A stretch of DNA of 64,000 nt from Xanthomonas sp. SI (GCF_014236855.1 NZ_CP051261.1:4774001-4838000), one strand, 5' to 3'. Shown: positions 14,330 through 23,701, numbered from the stretch's first letter. Made by a program: numbers and translations. Notes: a model not told the origin generated them from the letters alone.

Positions 14330-16483
14330 TCAGAACTTGCCGTAATACCCTTCTTTCAGGGCGTCGAACAGGTTGGCGGCGCTGTGCATTTCGCCGTCGT
14401 ATTCGATCTGCTCGTTGCCCTTCACTTCCACCACGCTGCCGTCTTCCAGTTCGAAGCGGTAGGTGGTGTTCTCCAGGTCCGCTTCCTTGACCAGCACGCC
14501 CTGGAAGGCGGCCGGGTTGAAGCGGAACGTGGTGCAGCCCTTCAACCCCTGCTGGTGCGCGTAGCGGTAGATGTCCTTGAACTGCTCGTAGGGGTAGTCG
14601 GTGGGGACGTTGGCGGTCTTGGAGATGGAGCTGTCCACCCACTTCTGCGCCGCGGCCTGCACGTCCACGTGTTCCTTGGGGTGGATGTCGTCGGCGGAGA
14701 TGAAGTAGTCCGGCAACTGCGCGTCGGCGGCCTCGGCGTACGGCATCGCCTTGGCGTTGACCAGGTGGCGGTAAGCCAGCAGCTCGAAGGAGAACACGTC
14801 CACCTTCTCCTTGGACTTCTTGCCTTCGCGGATCACGTTGCGGCTGTAGTGGTGGGCGAAGCTGGGCTCGATGCCGTTGGAGGCGTTGTTGGCCAGGCTC
14901 AGCGAGATGGTGCCGGTGGGGGCGATGGAGCTGTGGTGGGTGAAGCGCGCGCCCACTTCGGCCAGTTCGTCCACCAGTTCCGGCGCCACTTCGGCGATGC
15001 GCTGCATGTAGCGGCTGTACTTGGCGTGCAGCAGCTTGCCTTCGATCTGCTGGCCCACGCGCCAGCCGTCCTTGGCCATTTCCGGGCGCTGGCGCAGCAT
15101 CGCGGCGGTGACCTCGAAGGTCTCCTGCATGATCGGCGCCGGGCCCTTTTCCTTGGCCAGGGTCAGCGCGGTTTCCCAGCCGGCCACGGCCATTTCGCGG
15201 GCGATGGCTTCGGTGAATTCGCAGGAGGCGGCGCTGCCGTACTTCATCTGCAGCATGGTCATGGTCGAGCCCAGGCCGAGGAAGCCCATGCCGTGGCGGC
15301 GCTTGCGCAGGATCTCGTCGCGCTGCTGCTGCAGCGGCAGGCCGTTGACCTCGACCACGTTGTCGAGCATGCGGGTGAACACGCGCACCACTTCCTTGTA
15401 TTCCTCCCAGTCGAAGCGCGCCTGGGCGGTGAACGGGTCGCGCACGAAGTTGGTGAGGTTGATCGAGCCGAGCAGGCAGGCGCCGTACGGCGGCAGCGGC
15501 TGCTCGCCGCAGGGGTTGGTGGCGCGGATGTTCTCGCACCACCAGTTGTTGTTCATCTCGTTGACGCGGTCGATCAGGATGAAGCCCGGCTCGGCGTAGT
15601 CGTAGGTGGAGACCATGATCATGTCCCACAGGTGGCGGGCACGGATCTGCCCGTACACCTTGCACGCGACCAGGCCGTCGTCGCGCACGATGTAGTTGCT
15701 GTGGGTGGGCCAGTCGCGCCAGACCACGTCGGTGGCGCTGGTCAGGTCGATGTCGGCCTCTTCCTTGCGGTTCACCGGGAACACCAGCGGCCAGTCGGCG
15801 TCGGTTTCCACCGCCTGCATGAAGCCGTCGGTGATCAGCAGCGACAGGTTGAACTGGCGCAGGCGCCCGTCCTCGCGCTTGGCGCGGATGAAGTCCTTCA
15901 CGTCCGGGTGCGACACGTCGAAGGTGCCCATCTGCGCGCCGCGGCGGCCGCCGGCCGAGGACACGGTGAAGCACATCTTGTCGAAGATATCCATGAACGA
16001 CATCGGCCCGGAGGTGTAGGCGCCGGCGCCGGCCACGAACGCGCCGCGCGGGCGCAGCGTGCTGAACTCGTAGCCGATGCCGCAGCCGGCCTTGAGGGTC
16101 AGGCCGGCTTCGTGGACCTTCTCCAGGATGCCGTCCATCGAGTCGGTGACGATGCCCGACACGGTGCAGTTGATGGTGCTGGTGGCCGGCTTGTGTTCCA
16201 GCGCGCCGGCGTTGGAGGTGATGCGCCCGGCCGGGATCGCGCCGCGGCGCAGCGCCCAGGCGAAGCGCTCGAACCAGTGGGCGCGCTTTTCCTCGGTGGC
16301 CTCGGCATCGGCCAGCGCGCGCGCCACGCGCTGGTAGGTGCCGTCGATGTCGGCATCCAGCGGTTCGCCCTGCTTGGTCTTCAGGCGGTACTTCTTGTCC
16401 CAGATATCCTGCGACGCAGGCTGCATCGGGATGGGGTTCTGCTTGGACTCGGTCTGGACGACTTCCAGGCGCACCGTGCTCAT
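14330..16483 (-). CDS. nrdJ: Adenosylcobalamin-dependent (class II) ribonucleotide reductase
   Basis: The product is 717 residues from the ATG at 16483, which has GAGGAG upstream; the frame extends further but without a site or family similarity. It reduces ribonucleotides to deoxyribonucleotides using the B12 cofactor to make a thiyl radical. Landmarks are NCTVSG with C106, the glycine-rich SSAGGRRGAQMG (175-186), the signature NPCGE with the thiyl-radical cysteine C325 and E327, and PTGTISLSLANNASNGIEP in the C-terminal barrel. The C-terminal redox tail is missing and is supplied by the separate nrdJb gene. Class II enzymes work with or without oxygen. Confidence 0.9.
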   Translation of the reverse strand: MSTVRLEVVQTESKQNPIPMQPASQDIWDKKYRLKTKQGEPLDADIDGTYQRVARALADAEATEEKRAHWFERFAWALRRGAIPAGRITSNAGALEHKPATSTINCTVSGIVTDSMDGILEKVHEAGLTLKAGCGIGYEFSTLRPRGAFVAGAGAYTSGPMSFMDIFDKMCFTVSSAGGRRGAQMGTFDVSHPDVKDFIRAKREDGRLRQFNLSLLITDGFMQAVETDADWPLVFPVNRKEEADIDLTSATDVVWRDWPTHSNYIVRDDGLVACKVYGQIRARHLWDMIMVSTYDYAEPGFILIDRVNEMNNNWWCENIRATNPCGEQPLPPYGACLLGSINLTNFVRDPFTAQARFDWEEYKEVVRVFTRMLDNVVEVNGLPLQQQRDEILRKRRHGMGFLGLGSTMTMLQMKYGSAASCEFTEAIAREMAVAGWETALTLAKEKGPAPIMQETFEVTAAMLRQRPEMAKDGWRVGQQIEGKLLHAKYSRYMQRIAEVAPELVDELAEVGARFTHHSSIAPTGTISLSLANNASNGIEPSFAHHYSRNVIREGKKSKEKVDVFSFELLAYRHLVNAKAMPYAEAADAQLPDYFISADDIHPKEHVDVQAAAQKWVDSSISKTANVPTDYPYEQFKDIYRYAHQQGLKGCTTFRFNPAAFQGVLVKEADLENTTYRFELEDGSVVEVKGNEQIEYDGEMHSAANLFDALKEGYYGKF

Positions 16484-16957
16484 TCTTTTCTGTTCTCCTC
16501 GAACCTGTCCCGATGGGGCGGATGGGGGTGGACCGTCCGCCGTGTCTCTTATTTGTATGCGGTTTGCGCTGCGCGACGACGACAGCCGCGGCAGCGCGCG
16601 CGGCGCCGCCCTTCGGCCGAATGGGAATGCGTAGGGCGTTCGACCGCCCGTCTCACGTTCACGCCATGCGTCACTGCGTGCGCCCCCTGGGGTCTGGACC
16701 CCAGCGAAAACCCCAGTAGTTGGGTTGCTTTGACGTCTTACCGCTACATGTAGTGGCAAAACGAAGTGCCCACGCTAACCCTGGGCGGGCCCGCTGTCAA
16801 CGCCGAAACCGGCCGGTTCGGCGCCTCCGTACGCCGCCGTGGGTGTGCCCGGCGCCGGGCTTTCACTGGCGGTTAAACGCCGCGCGTTCATCTTGATTTA
16901 TGCGCCCCGGCGCCCATCTGCCTTGCGTCTCCCGCCGCGTCATCCGGAACCCGACCC
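16484..16957. other. Intergenic region between nrdJ and the Do-family protease
   Basis: This 474-bp divergent region should contain the promoters of both genes. I see no gene or clear NrdR-box pair. An almost perfect 16-bp palindrome with core CTACATGTAG lies at 16741-16756 and could be an operator. A GGCG/CGCC inverted repeat lies near 16868-16881. Confidence 0.4.
16741..16756. promoter_or_regulatory. CTACATGTAG palindrome, candidate operator
   Basis: Sixteen bases with dyad symmetry and one mismatch, the 10-bp centre being perfect. It is in the divergent nrdJ/protease intergenic region, about 260 bp before the nrdJ start. The cognate regulator is unknown. Confidence 0.3.
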
Positions 16958-18403
16958 ATGCGACCGCTGCCCACGCTGCTGACCCTGACCGCCGCCGCTG
17001 CCTTCGGCGGTTTCGCCGCCACCGCGATCAACGCGCACCTGGACAACCGCGCCGAGGCCGCGCCCGCCCCCGCCGCGCCGGTGGCGCAGACGCTGGCCGG
17101 CAGCGCCGCCTTGCCGGCCTCGGTGGCCGGCCAGCCGCTGCCGTCGCTGGCGCCGATGCTGCAGCAGACCATGCCGGCGGTGGTCAGCATCAACACCAAG
17201 CAGGTGGTGCGGGTGCGCAATCCGTACTTCAACGATCCGTTCTTCCGCCGCCTGTTCCCGGACATCCCGCAGGAGCGGATCAACGAGTCGCTGGGTTCGG
17301 GCGTGATCATCGACGCCAAGAACGGCTACGTGCTGACCAACCACCACGTGGTGGAGAACGCCGACGACGTGCAGGTGACCCTGGCCGACGGGCGCAGCTT
17401 CAAGGCCGAGTTCATGGGCTCGGACGCGGACACCGACGTGGCGCTGATCCGGATCAAGGCCGACAAGCTCACCGAGATCCGCCTGGGCGACAGCAGCAAG
17501 CTGCGCGTGGGCGATTTTGTAGTGGCGATCGGCAACCCGTTCGGCTTCACCCAGACGGTGACCTCGGGCATCGTCTCGGCGATGGGCCGCAACGGCATCC
17601 GCGGCCTGGGCTACCAGAACTTCATCCAGACCGACGCCTCGATCAACCCGGGCAACTCCGGCGGCGCGCTGGTGGACCTGCACGGCGAGCTGGTCGGCAT
17701 CAACACCGCCAGCTTCAACCCGCAGGGCAGCATGGCCGGCAACATCGGCCTGGGCCTGGCGATCCCGTCGAACCTGGCGCGGGCGGTGGTCGAGCAGTTG
17801 CTGAAGAACAACGGGGTGATGATCCGCGGCACCTTCGGCATCGAGACCCAGAACCTGACCGCGCAGATGGCGCAGGGCCTGGGCCTGGACGCGCCGCGCG
17901 GCGCGCTGGTGACGCGGGTGCTGAGCGGTTCGGCCGCGGCCGGCGCGGGGCTGCAGCCCGGCGACGTGGTGGTGGGCGCCAACGGCGAGCGGCTGGACAG
18001 CGCCGAGGCGCTGCACAACTACGAAGGCCTGCAGCCGGTGGGCAGCACGGTGACGCTGGACGTGCGCCGCGACGGCAAGCCGCTGCAGATCAAGGCCACG
18101 CTGAAGGAGCAGCCGCGCGCGGTGAGCGGCGAATCGCTGGACCCGCGGCTGGGCGGCGCCAGCTTCACCGACCTGCCCGAGTCGCTGCGCCAGTCCGGCA
18201 TCAACGGGGTGCTGGTCGGCACCGTGGCGCGCGGCAGCCGCGCGGCGCGCAACGGCCTGGCCAGCGGCGACATCGTGATGGCCGCCTCCACCGGCGAGTT
18301 CGCCGACCTGGCCAGCTTCCGCGCCAACTTCGCGCGCAAGCCGGCGCAGCTGGTGCTGCGCGTGGTGCGTGGCGGGGCACAGGCGGATTTGTTGATGCAG
18401 TGA
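16958..18403 (+). CDS. degQ: Do-family periplasmic serine endoprotease (DegP/DegQ-like)
   Basis: A 481-residue protein with an N-terminal signal anchor (LLTLTAAAAFGGFAATAI). The trypsin-like domain has H130 in TNHHVV, D160 in DTDVAL and S234 in GNSGG, giving a complete catalytic triad. Two PDZ domains follow at about 285-375 (GIETQNLTAQMAQGLGL..., PGDVVVGANGE) and 390-480. The family degrades misfolded envelope proteins and can act as a chaperone. DegP, DegQ and MucD cannot be told apart from sequence alone; the short Q-linker favours DegQ/MucD. Confidence 0.9.
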   Translation: MRPLPTLLTLTAAAAFGGFAATAINAHLDNRAEAAPAPAAPVAQTLAGSAALPASVAGQPLPSLAPMLQQTMPAVVSINTKQVVRVRNPYFNDPFFRRLFPDIPQERINESLGSGVIIDAKNGYVLTNHHVVENADDVQVTLADGRSFKAEFMGSDADTDVALIRIKADKLTEIRLGDSSKLRVGDFVVAIGNPFGFTQTVTSGIVSAMGRNGIRGLGYQNFIQTDASINPGNSGGALVDLHGELVGINTASFNPQGSMAGNIGLGLAIPSNLARAVVEQLLKNNGVMIRGTFGIETQNLTAQMAQGLGLDAPRGALVTRVLSGSAAAGAGLQPGDVVVGANGERLDSAEALHNYEGLQPVGSTVTLDVRRDGKPLQIKATLKEQPRAVSGESLDPRLGGASFTDLPESLRQSGINGVLVGTVARGSRAARNGLASGDIVMAASTGEFADLASFRANFARKPAQLVLRVVRGGAQADLLMQ

Positions 18404-18423
18404 GGTGGGCGGCGGTGGCGCGC

Positions 18424-18651
18424 TCATTCCAGGCGCGCGGCGTAGTCGTCGCGCACATAGCGGTTGAGATAGGTGCTGAGGCCGCTGCCGGCCTAGGCCA
18501 GGCGCTGCATTTCCGCCACGTGGTAGGGCCCGGGATGGTGGCGGTCGTAGCGGTAGGTGCTGCCGTCGACGAAGCGCAGCACGATCCAGTCCGGTCCCAT
18601 GTCGTAGGCGACCACGCCCGTGCCGCCGAGTTTGTTCCCATAAGCGCGCAT
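18424..18651 (-). pseudogene. KTSC-like small gene interrupted by an amber codon
   Basis: From the ATG at 18651 the frame reads MRAYGNKLGGTGVVAYDMGP..FVDGSTYRYD.. to RLA, meets TAG at 18495-18493 (codon 53), then continues AGSGLSTYLNRYVRDDYAARLE to a TGA at 18424. The two halves joined give a 75-residue protein like KTSC-domain proteins (F-x-G-x-x-Y-x-Y ... L-x-x-x-x-x-G-x-x-Y-x-N-x-x-I/V-R). A single CAG-to-TAG change (Gln to stop) would explain the break. Everything else in the frame is intact, so the mutation is recent or the base is a sequencing error. Confidence 0.6.
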
Positions 18652-18815
18652 CCGTTTCTCCCGGCCCTGGTCGCGGGCACCGCAAGCGGCGACACTGTGG
18701 ATCGCCAGGGCCTAACAAGCCGTACACCGTGCCGATGGTATTGCTGTCGCCCGCGATCCGCGAAGCGTCCGCGCATAGCGGGCGGTATAGCCCCCAAACC
18801 CTCAGGAGACACGCG

Positions 18816-19184
18816 ATGAATGCCAACCCCACCAATACCGAAAACCTCAAGGACAACCTCAGCGAAGCCGGTTCGCACCTGAAGTCGGCCGCCAGCTACG
18901 CCGGCGACGCGATCAAGGGCGCCGCCGGTGCCGCGGGCGACGAGCTGAAGCTGGGCAAGGCCAACGTCAAGGCCGAGCTGTCCGACAGCGCGCTGTCCGG
19001 GCTGGCCGCTGCCGAGTTCGGCGGTGCCGCGGCGAAGGAGCAGGTCGATGTGCTGATGGACAAGGGCCGCGACCTGATCGACAGCGCCGCCGAGCTGATC
19101 CGCGAGCGTCCGCTGGCCTCGTTCGGCGTGGCCTTCGCCACCGGCTGGATCATCGCCAAGCTGGCCCGCAGCAGCGACAAGTAA
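18816..19184 (+). CDS. DUF883/ElaB-YqjD-like membrane-anchored protein
   Basis: The product is 122 residues from the ATG at 18816, with AGGAGA about seven bases upstream. It has a long helical N-terminal part, then DLIDSAAELIRERPLASFGVAFATGWIIAKLARSSDK. That is the conserved C-terminal single membrane helix of the ElaB/YqjD/DUF883 group, which in E. coli tethers inactive ribosomes to the inner membrane in stationary phase. The next gene starts five bases after its stop, and the three genes form a yqjDEK-like set. Confidence 0.75.
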   Translation: MNANPTNTENLKDNLSEAGSHLKSAASYAGDAIKGAAGAAGDELKLGKANVKAELSDSALSGLAAAEFGGAAAKEQVDVLMDKGRDLIDSAAELIRERPLASFGVAFATGWIIAKLARSSDK

Positions 19185-19189
19185 GCCTC

Positions 19190-19681
19190 GTGAGCGACGA
19201 GCAGGCCCGCGACGGCACCGCCGCGCCCGATCCAGCGGAGGCCGAACGGCCCTCGCTGGAGCAATCGTTCCGCGAGTTCGGCCAGGCAGGCCGCGAGGGC
19301 CTGAACGCCACGCTGGAAGCCAGCCGCGCGCTGCGCAAGCTGGTGGTGGCGGACCTGGCCCTGGCGCGTGCCGCACTGGCACGGGCGTTGGTGTGGCTGA
19401 CCATCGCGGTGTCGTTCGGCGCGTCGGCGTGGATGCTGCTGATGGGCGCGCTGATCGCGGTGCTGCAGCGGCTGGGCTGGTCGTGGCTGGCGTCGATCTC
19501 GGCGACGGCTGCGTTCAGTCTGGTGGTCACCGCCCTGGGCGCCTGGCAAGCGCTGCGCTATTTCGAGATGAGCAAGCTCGACGCCACCCGCCGCCAGCTG
19601 GCGAAGCTGGGGATCGGTGGCGACGACGACGAGGATCATGCCGGCGGCAACGCAGCCGCGGCCAGCGAGACGCGCCGATGA
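19190..19681 (+). CDS. Phage-holin-family/YqjE-like membrane protein
   Basis: A 163-residue protein starting at GTG 19190. It has a helical cytoplasmic N-terminus (REFGQAGREGLNATLEASRALRKLVVADLALARAAL) and two adjacent membrane helices (LTIAVSFGASAWMLLMGALIAVL and ISATAAFSLVVTALGAW). This matches the putative holin/YqjE family (Actinobacterial Holin-X-like), whose members are not proven holins. It is coupled to the next gene by a four-base ATGA overlap. Confidence 0.7.
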   Translation: MSDEQARDGTAAPDPAEAERPSLEQSFREFGQAGREGLNATLEASRALRKLVVADLALARAALARALVWLTIAVSFGASAWMLLMGALIAVLQRLGWSWLASISATAAFSLVVTALGAWQALRYFEMSKLDATRRQLAKLGIGGDDDEDHAGGNAAAASETRR

Positions 19682-20145
19682 AATTCGAGCAACTGCAGCA
19701 CCGCATTGCCCGCGCCGAAACGGTGCTGGAAGGCCGCCAGCAGCAGATGCAGACGCAGTGGACCACCCTGCAGCGGGTCTGGCGCGAAGGCTGGACGCCG
19801 CTGCGCATCGTCGCGGTGGGATTGGGCGCCGGTTTTCTGGCCGGACGCGCCGAGCCGGCGGCGGCGATCGGCAAGCTCGGCGGCGCGCGTTGGCTGCAGA
19901 TGCTTAGCGCGGTCTCCAGCCTGCTGACGGCGACCAAGGTCAAGGAAGCGTCCGACCAGGCCGAACGCGCGGCGGACACCGCGCAGGATGCGGCCGAGGC
20001 GGTCGAGACGCCCGCGGCTGCAGGCGTGCCGCGGCCGCCGGTTGCGCCCGCCGTGGCCACCGCGCCGGTCGAGGCGCCGTTCGCCGCAGCGCCGCAGGCA
20101 CCGCCGCGCGCGGCCGAAGCGGCCACCGACGTTTCCGAACGCTGA
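19678..20145 (+). CDS. YqjK-like hypothetical protein
   Basis: A 155-residue protein whose ATG overlaps the TGA of the previous gene. The N-terminus (FEQLQHRIARAETVLEGRQQQMQTQW) is an amphipathic helix. A hydrophobic stretch (LRIVAVGLGAGFLAGRA) and an Ala/Pro-rich tail follow. Position behind DUF883 and YqjE-like genes matches the yqjDEK order. No catalytic motif is present. Its role is unknown. Confidence 0.55.
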   Translation: MKFEQLQHRIARAETVLEGRQQQMQTQWTTLQRVWREGWTPLRIVAVGLGAGFLAGRAEPAAAIGKLGGARWLQMLSAVSSLLTATKVKEASDQAERAADTAQDAAEAVETPAAAGVPRPPVAPAVATAPVEAPFAAAPQAPPRAAEAATDVSER

Positions 20146-20291
20146 GCGCGGCGTAGCGACCCGCTGCGGTCGCCACGCCGCCTTCATACCGCGCAGGCCA
20201 GGATCGGCCTACACTCCGCTTCCCCTTTTTGCGCCGAACGGCGCGTGTCCGCAGGACGCGTGCCGGGGCCACCGTACGCAGCGCAGGTCCG

Positions 20292-21413
20292 ATGAGCACT
20301 CTCTCCGAATCCGTGGCCGACGCCGGCGACGTGGCACCGCCCCCCGAGGACGCTCTGCCGCCAGCGCCCGCACCGCGTCCGCGCGGGCCGATGTCGTTGG
20401 TGGTGCTGGCGACGCTGGCGGTGGGCTACACCCTGTGGGCGGCGCAGGAGGTGATCCTGCCGGTGCTGCTGGCCGCGTTCTTCGCCCTGGTCGGCAATCC
20501 GATCCTGCGTGGGCTGCGGCGGCTGTACGTGCCGCGCTTCCTCGGCGCGCTGCTGGTGCTGCTGTCGGGCATGGCGGTGGCCGCGGCGCTGACCATGCAG
20601 TTGGCCGGGCCGGCCGCCGAGTGGGTGCAACAGGCGCCCGGGCAGATGCGCCACATCGCCACCCAGGTGCGCGACCTGACCAAGCCGATGCAGCAGGCCA
20701 ACCAGGCGGCGGAGAATTTCGCGCGCGCCGCCGGCGGCGACAACGGCCGCCGCGTGCAGGTGATCCGCACCCAGCTGGACGACCCGTACAAGGCGCTGGT
20801 GCGCACCCCGCGGCTGGCCGCCTCGGCGCTGGCGGTGGTGTTGCTGACGTTCTTCTTCATGGTGTTCGGCGAAAACCTGCAGCGGCATGCGATCGCGCTG
20901 CTGCCGAACCGCCAGCAGCAGAAATTCACCACCGACATCCTGCGTTCGATCGAGCGCGAGGTGTCGCGCTATGTGCTCACCATCAGCGTCATCAACACCC
21001 TGGTCGGGCTGATCTTCGCCGGCATCCTGGTGCTGCTGAAGATTCCGCTGCAGGAAGCGCTGTTGTGGGGCACGGTGGTGGCGCTGCTGAACTTCGCCCC
21101 GTACGTGGGCCCGCTGATCGGCGCGATCCTGATGCTGCTGATGGGCTTCGTGGAGTTCCGCGATCCGCTGAGCGCGGCGTTGCCGGCGATCCTGTACCTG
21201 GCGCTGCACATGCTCGAAGGCCAGGTGGTGACGCCGATCGTGCTCGGCCGGCGCATGGCGATCTCGCCGCTGATGCTGATCCTGGCGCTGATGCTGTTCG
21301 GCTGGCTGTGGGGCATGATCGGGCTGCTGCTGGCGGTGCCGCTGCTGGTGTGCATCAAGATGGTGCTGGCGCGGGTGGAAGGCATGCAGCGCTGGGCCAG
21401 GTTGCTGGAATGA
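20292..21413 (+). CDS. AI-2E/PerM-family transporter
   Basis: A 373-residue polytopic protein from the ATG at 20292. It has paired N-terminal helices (AAQEVILPVLLAAFFALVGNPI), a central cytoplasmic or periplasmic helical part, and the conserved second half (SVINTLVGLIFAGILVLLKIP, LLWGTVVALLNFAPYVGPLIGAIL, AILYLALHMLEGQVVTPIVLGRRM). This is the PerM/TqsA/AI-2E family, variously linked to autoinducer-2 export, Na+/H+ exchange and permeability. The substrate cannot be deduced. Confidence 0.85.
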   Translation: MSTLSESVADAGDVAPPPEDALPPAPAPRPRGPMSLVVLATLAVGYTLWAAQEVILPVLLAAFFALVGNPILRGLRRLYVPRFLGALLVLLSGMAVAAALTMQLAGPAAEWVQQAPGQMRHIATQVRDLTKPMQQANQAAENFARAAGGDNGRRVQVIRTQLDDPYKALVRTPRLAASALAVVLLTFFFMVFGENLQRHAIALLPNRQQQKFTTDILRSIEREVSRYVLTISVINTLVGLIFAGILVLLKIPLQEALLWGTVVALLNFAPYVGPLIGAILMLLMGFVEFRDPLSAALPAILYLALHMLEGQVVTPIVLGRRMAISPLMLILALMLFGWLWGMIGLLLAVPLLVCIKMVLARVEGMQRWARLLE

Positions 21414-21418
21414 GTGGC

Positions 21419-21450
21419 GGGACTGGGGACTCGGGACTTGGGGCTCGGAA
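21419..21450. repeat. GGGACTCGGGACTTGGG-type degenerate simple repeat
   Basis: A run of six- to eight-base degenerate units (GGGACTG, GGGACTC, GGGACTT, GGGGCTC) just after the transporter stop. Similar GGGATTC-type runs recur near 42412, 42490 and 50739. Confidence 0.5.
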
Positions 21451-21522
21451 AAGCGGTCGGCGCGGCGCTGGCGGCACGCGTGTCTACCTGGGGCGACGGT
21501 CGCTGCGGCGGGTTCGCGTAAA

Positions 21523-22257
21523 ATGTTGCGAGTGACTTCCTTGCCTTCCTTCCCCGTTCGCGCGATCACGCTGGACCTGGACGACACGCTGTGGCCGTTC
21601 GCGCCGATCGGCGCGCGCATCGAGCAGGTGCTGCACGACTGGCTGCTGCAGCACAGTCCGCGCACCGCCGAGCGGTTCCCGATCGCGGCAATGCGCCAGC
21701 TGCGCGATGAGGTGTTCGCCGCGCATCCGCACCTGGTCCACGACCTGAGCGAGATGCGGCGGCTGACCCTGCGCCGCGCGCTGCGCGACAGCGGCGCCGA
21801 CGAGGCGCTGGTGGAGCCAGCGTTCGCGGTGTTCTATGCCGCGCGCAACCAGGTGGAGTGCTATCCGGACAGCATCGCCGCGCTGCAGCGGATCGCCGCG
21901 CGGGTGCCGGTGGTGGCGCTGAGCAACGGCAATGCAGACCTGGCCACGATCGGCCTGGCCTCGCATTTCGCGTTCCAGCTCAGCGCGCGCGAACACGGCG
22001 CGGCCAAGCCGGACCCGAGCATCTTCCACGCCGCCTGCGCGCGCCTGGGGGTGCCTTGTGCGGAGGTACTGCACGTCGGCGATCACATCGAGATGGACGT
22101 GGTCGGCGCGATGCAGGCCGGGCTGCGCGGTTGCTGGATCAACCGCGACGCGCAGGCCTGGCATCCGCCCACGCCGCCGGACCTGCACTTCGACACTCTC
22201 ACCGGCCTGGCCGACTGGCTGGACGCCACCCAGCCGGCCATCGGCGCGCGCGCATGA
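21523..22257 (+). CDS. HAD-superfamily IA phosphatase (YigB-like)
   Basis: A 244-residue protein with HAD motif I DLDDTLW (nucleophile D18, acid/base D20), motif II LSNG, motif III lysine in AAKPDPSIF, and motif IV GDHIEMD. The helical cap between motifs I and II is of the C1 type. Length and motif spelling resemble YigB, which dephosphorylates FMN and the riboflavin precursor phosphate, but the substrate is not proven. The aminopeptidase starts 73 bp downstream on the same strand. Confidence 0.8.
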   Translation: MLRVTSLPSFPVRAITLDLDDTLWPFAPIGARIEQVLHDWLLQHSPRTAERFPIAAMRQLRDEVFAAHPHLVHDLSEMRRLTLRRALRDSGADEALVEPAFAVFYAARNQVECYPDSIAALQRIAARVPVVALSNGNADLATIGLASHFAFQLSAREHGAAKPDPSIFHAACARLGVPCAEVLHVGDHIEMDVVGAMQAGLRGCWINRDAQAWHPPTPPDLHFDTLTGLADWLDATQPAIGARA

Positions 22258-22330
22258 GCGCCGTCCGCTGCCGCCTCTTCGCCCTGGCCGCGCGCCGCGC
22301 CGGCCGCGCCCGCCCCACAAGGACCCGCTG

Positions 22331-23701
22331 ATGTCCCTGCCTTCCGGCTTCACCGATGCCTCCCCCCACGCGCTGCCGCTGCATGTGCTGGACCGCGAAC
22401 GCCTGGCCGAATGGCGCGCCGCGCAGACGCCGGCCTGGGTGGCGTGGCTGGACGCGCAGCAGTTCGTGGCCGCCCCCGGCACGGTGCTGTTGCTGCCCGG
22501 CGCGGACGGCGTGGCCGCGGCGGTGCTGGGCGTCGGCGACCGCGGCGATGCCTATGCCTACGCGCACGCGCCGCACGCGCTGCCGGCCGGCAGCAGCTGG
22601 CGGCTGGCCAGCGCGCTGAGCGAGGAGGAGCAGGCCGCGTTGCACCTGGGCTGGGGCCTGGGCAGCTACCGCTTCGCCCGCTACAAGCAGCTGACGCGGG
22701 TGCCGGCGCAACTGCTGGCCACGCCGAGCGCGGAGGTGCGCGACCAGTTGGAGGCGTGCGTGCGCGTGCGCGACTGGGTCAACACGCCGGCCGAGGACAT
22801 GGGGCCGGAGCAGCTGGAAGCGGCCGCGCGCGCGATCGCCGACGCGCATGGCGCGCAGTGCGAAAGCATCGTTGGCGAAGAGTTGCTGCTGCGCAATTTC
22901 CCGGCGATCCACGCGGTCGGCCGCGCCTCGCACCGCGCGCCGCGTCTGATCGTGCTGCGCTGGGGCGAAGACGCGCACCCGCACGTGGCGCTGGTCGGCA
23001 AGGGCGTGTGCTTCGACACCGGCGGCCTGGACCTGAAACCGGCCGACGGCATGCGCCACATGAAGAAGGACATGGGCGGCGCGGCGCATGCGCTGGCGCT
23101 GGCCGGGCTGGTGATGGCGCAGCGCTTGCCTCTGCGGCTGACCGTGCTGCTCGCGGCGGTGGAGAACGCGGTCGGCCCGGACGCGTTCCGCCCCGGCGAC
23201 GTGATCGCCACCCGCCAGGGCATCAGCGTGGAGATCGACAACACCGATGCCGAAGGCCGGCTGGTGCTGTGCGACGCGCTGACCTACGCCAGCGAGCAGG
23301 CGCCGGACGCGATCCTGGATTTCGCCACACTGACCGGCGCGGCGCGGGTCGCGCTGGGGCCGGATCTGCCGGCGCTGTTTTCCAACGACGACGCGCTGGC
23401 GCAGGCCTGGATCGCCGCCGGCGAACGCAGCCGCGACCCGGTGTGGCGCATGCCGCTGTGGCGCCCCTACCTGCGCTACCTGACCAGCTCGATCGCCGAC
23501 CTGGCCAATGCCGGCTCGCGCATGGCCGGCGCGGTGACCGCGGCGCTGTACCTGGAGCGCTTCGTCCCGGCGCGGCAGGCCTGGGCGCACCTGGACGTGT
23601 ACGCCTGGAACGACAGCGACCGCCCCGGCCGCCCCGCCGGCGGCGAAGCGCTGGCACTGCGCTCGGCCTACGCGATGCTGAAGGCGCGCTACGCCGGGTA
23701 G
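22331..23701 (+). CDS. M17 leucyl-aminopeptidase-family protein
   Basis: A 456-residue protein from the ATG at 22331. The catalytic C-terminal domain has the metal-binding set K224 (LVGKGVCFDTGG), D229, D247 (KKDMGGAA) and the signature NTDAEGRL at 304-311 with its Asp and Glu ligands. The arginine of the signature is the catalytic one. M17 enzymes are cytosolic hexamers that remove N-terminal residues from peptides and bind two divalent metals. The N-terminal about 150 residues are the divergent regulatory domain. This subgroup is slightly shorter than E. coli PepA. Confidence 0.85.
   Translation: MSLPSGFTDASPHALPLHVLDRERLAEWRAAQTPAWVAWLDAQQFVAAPGTVLLLPGADGVAAAVLGVGDRGDAYAYAHAPHALPAGSSWRLASALSEEEQAALHLGWGLGSYRFARYKQLTRVPAQLLATPSAEVRDQLEACVRVRDWVNTPAEDMGPEQLEAAARAIADAHGAQCESIVGEELLLRNFPAIHAVGRASHRAPRLIVLRWGEDAHPHVALVGKGVCFDTGGLDLKPADGMRHMKKDMGGAAHALALAGLVMAQRLPLRLTVLLAAVENAVGPDAFRPGDVIATRQGISVEIDNTDAEGRLVLCDALTYASEQAPDAILDFATLTGAARVALGPDLPALFSNDDALAQAWIAAGERSRDPVWRMPLWRPYLRYLTSSIADLANAGSRMAGAVTAALYLERFVPARQAWAHLDVYAWNDSDRPGRPAGGEALALRSAYAMLKARYAG

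Noticed and set aside
12773..16753. 1326-codon plus-strand frame opposite nrdJ and the histone-like gene
   Set aside because: The leucine/glycine/histidine-rich sequence mirrors three well-supported minus-strand genes. There is no ribosome site or domain.
16484..16957. Cobalamin riboswitch before nrdJ
   Set aside because: I looked for the conserved B12-box GCCACTG and could not find it with supporting stems; regulation by B12 cannot be claimed.
19190..19681. Prophage holin
   Set aside because: The protein belongs to a holin-named family, but it sits in a yqjDEK-like housekeeping set with no phage genes around.
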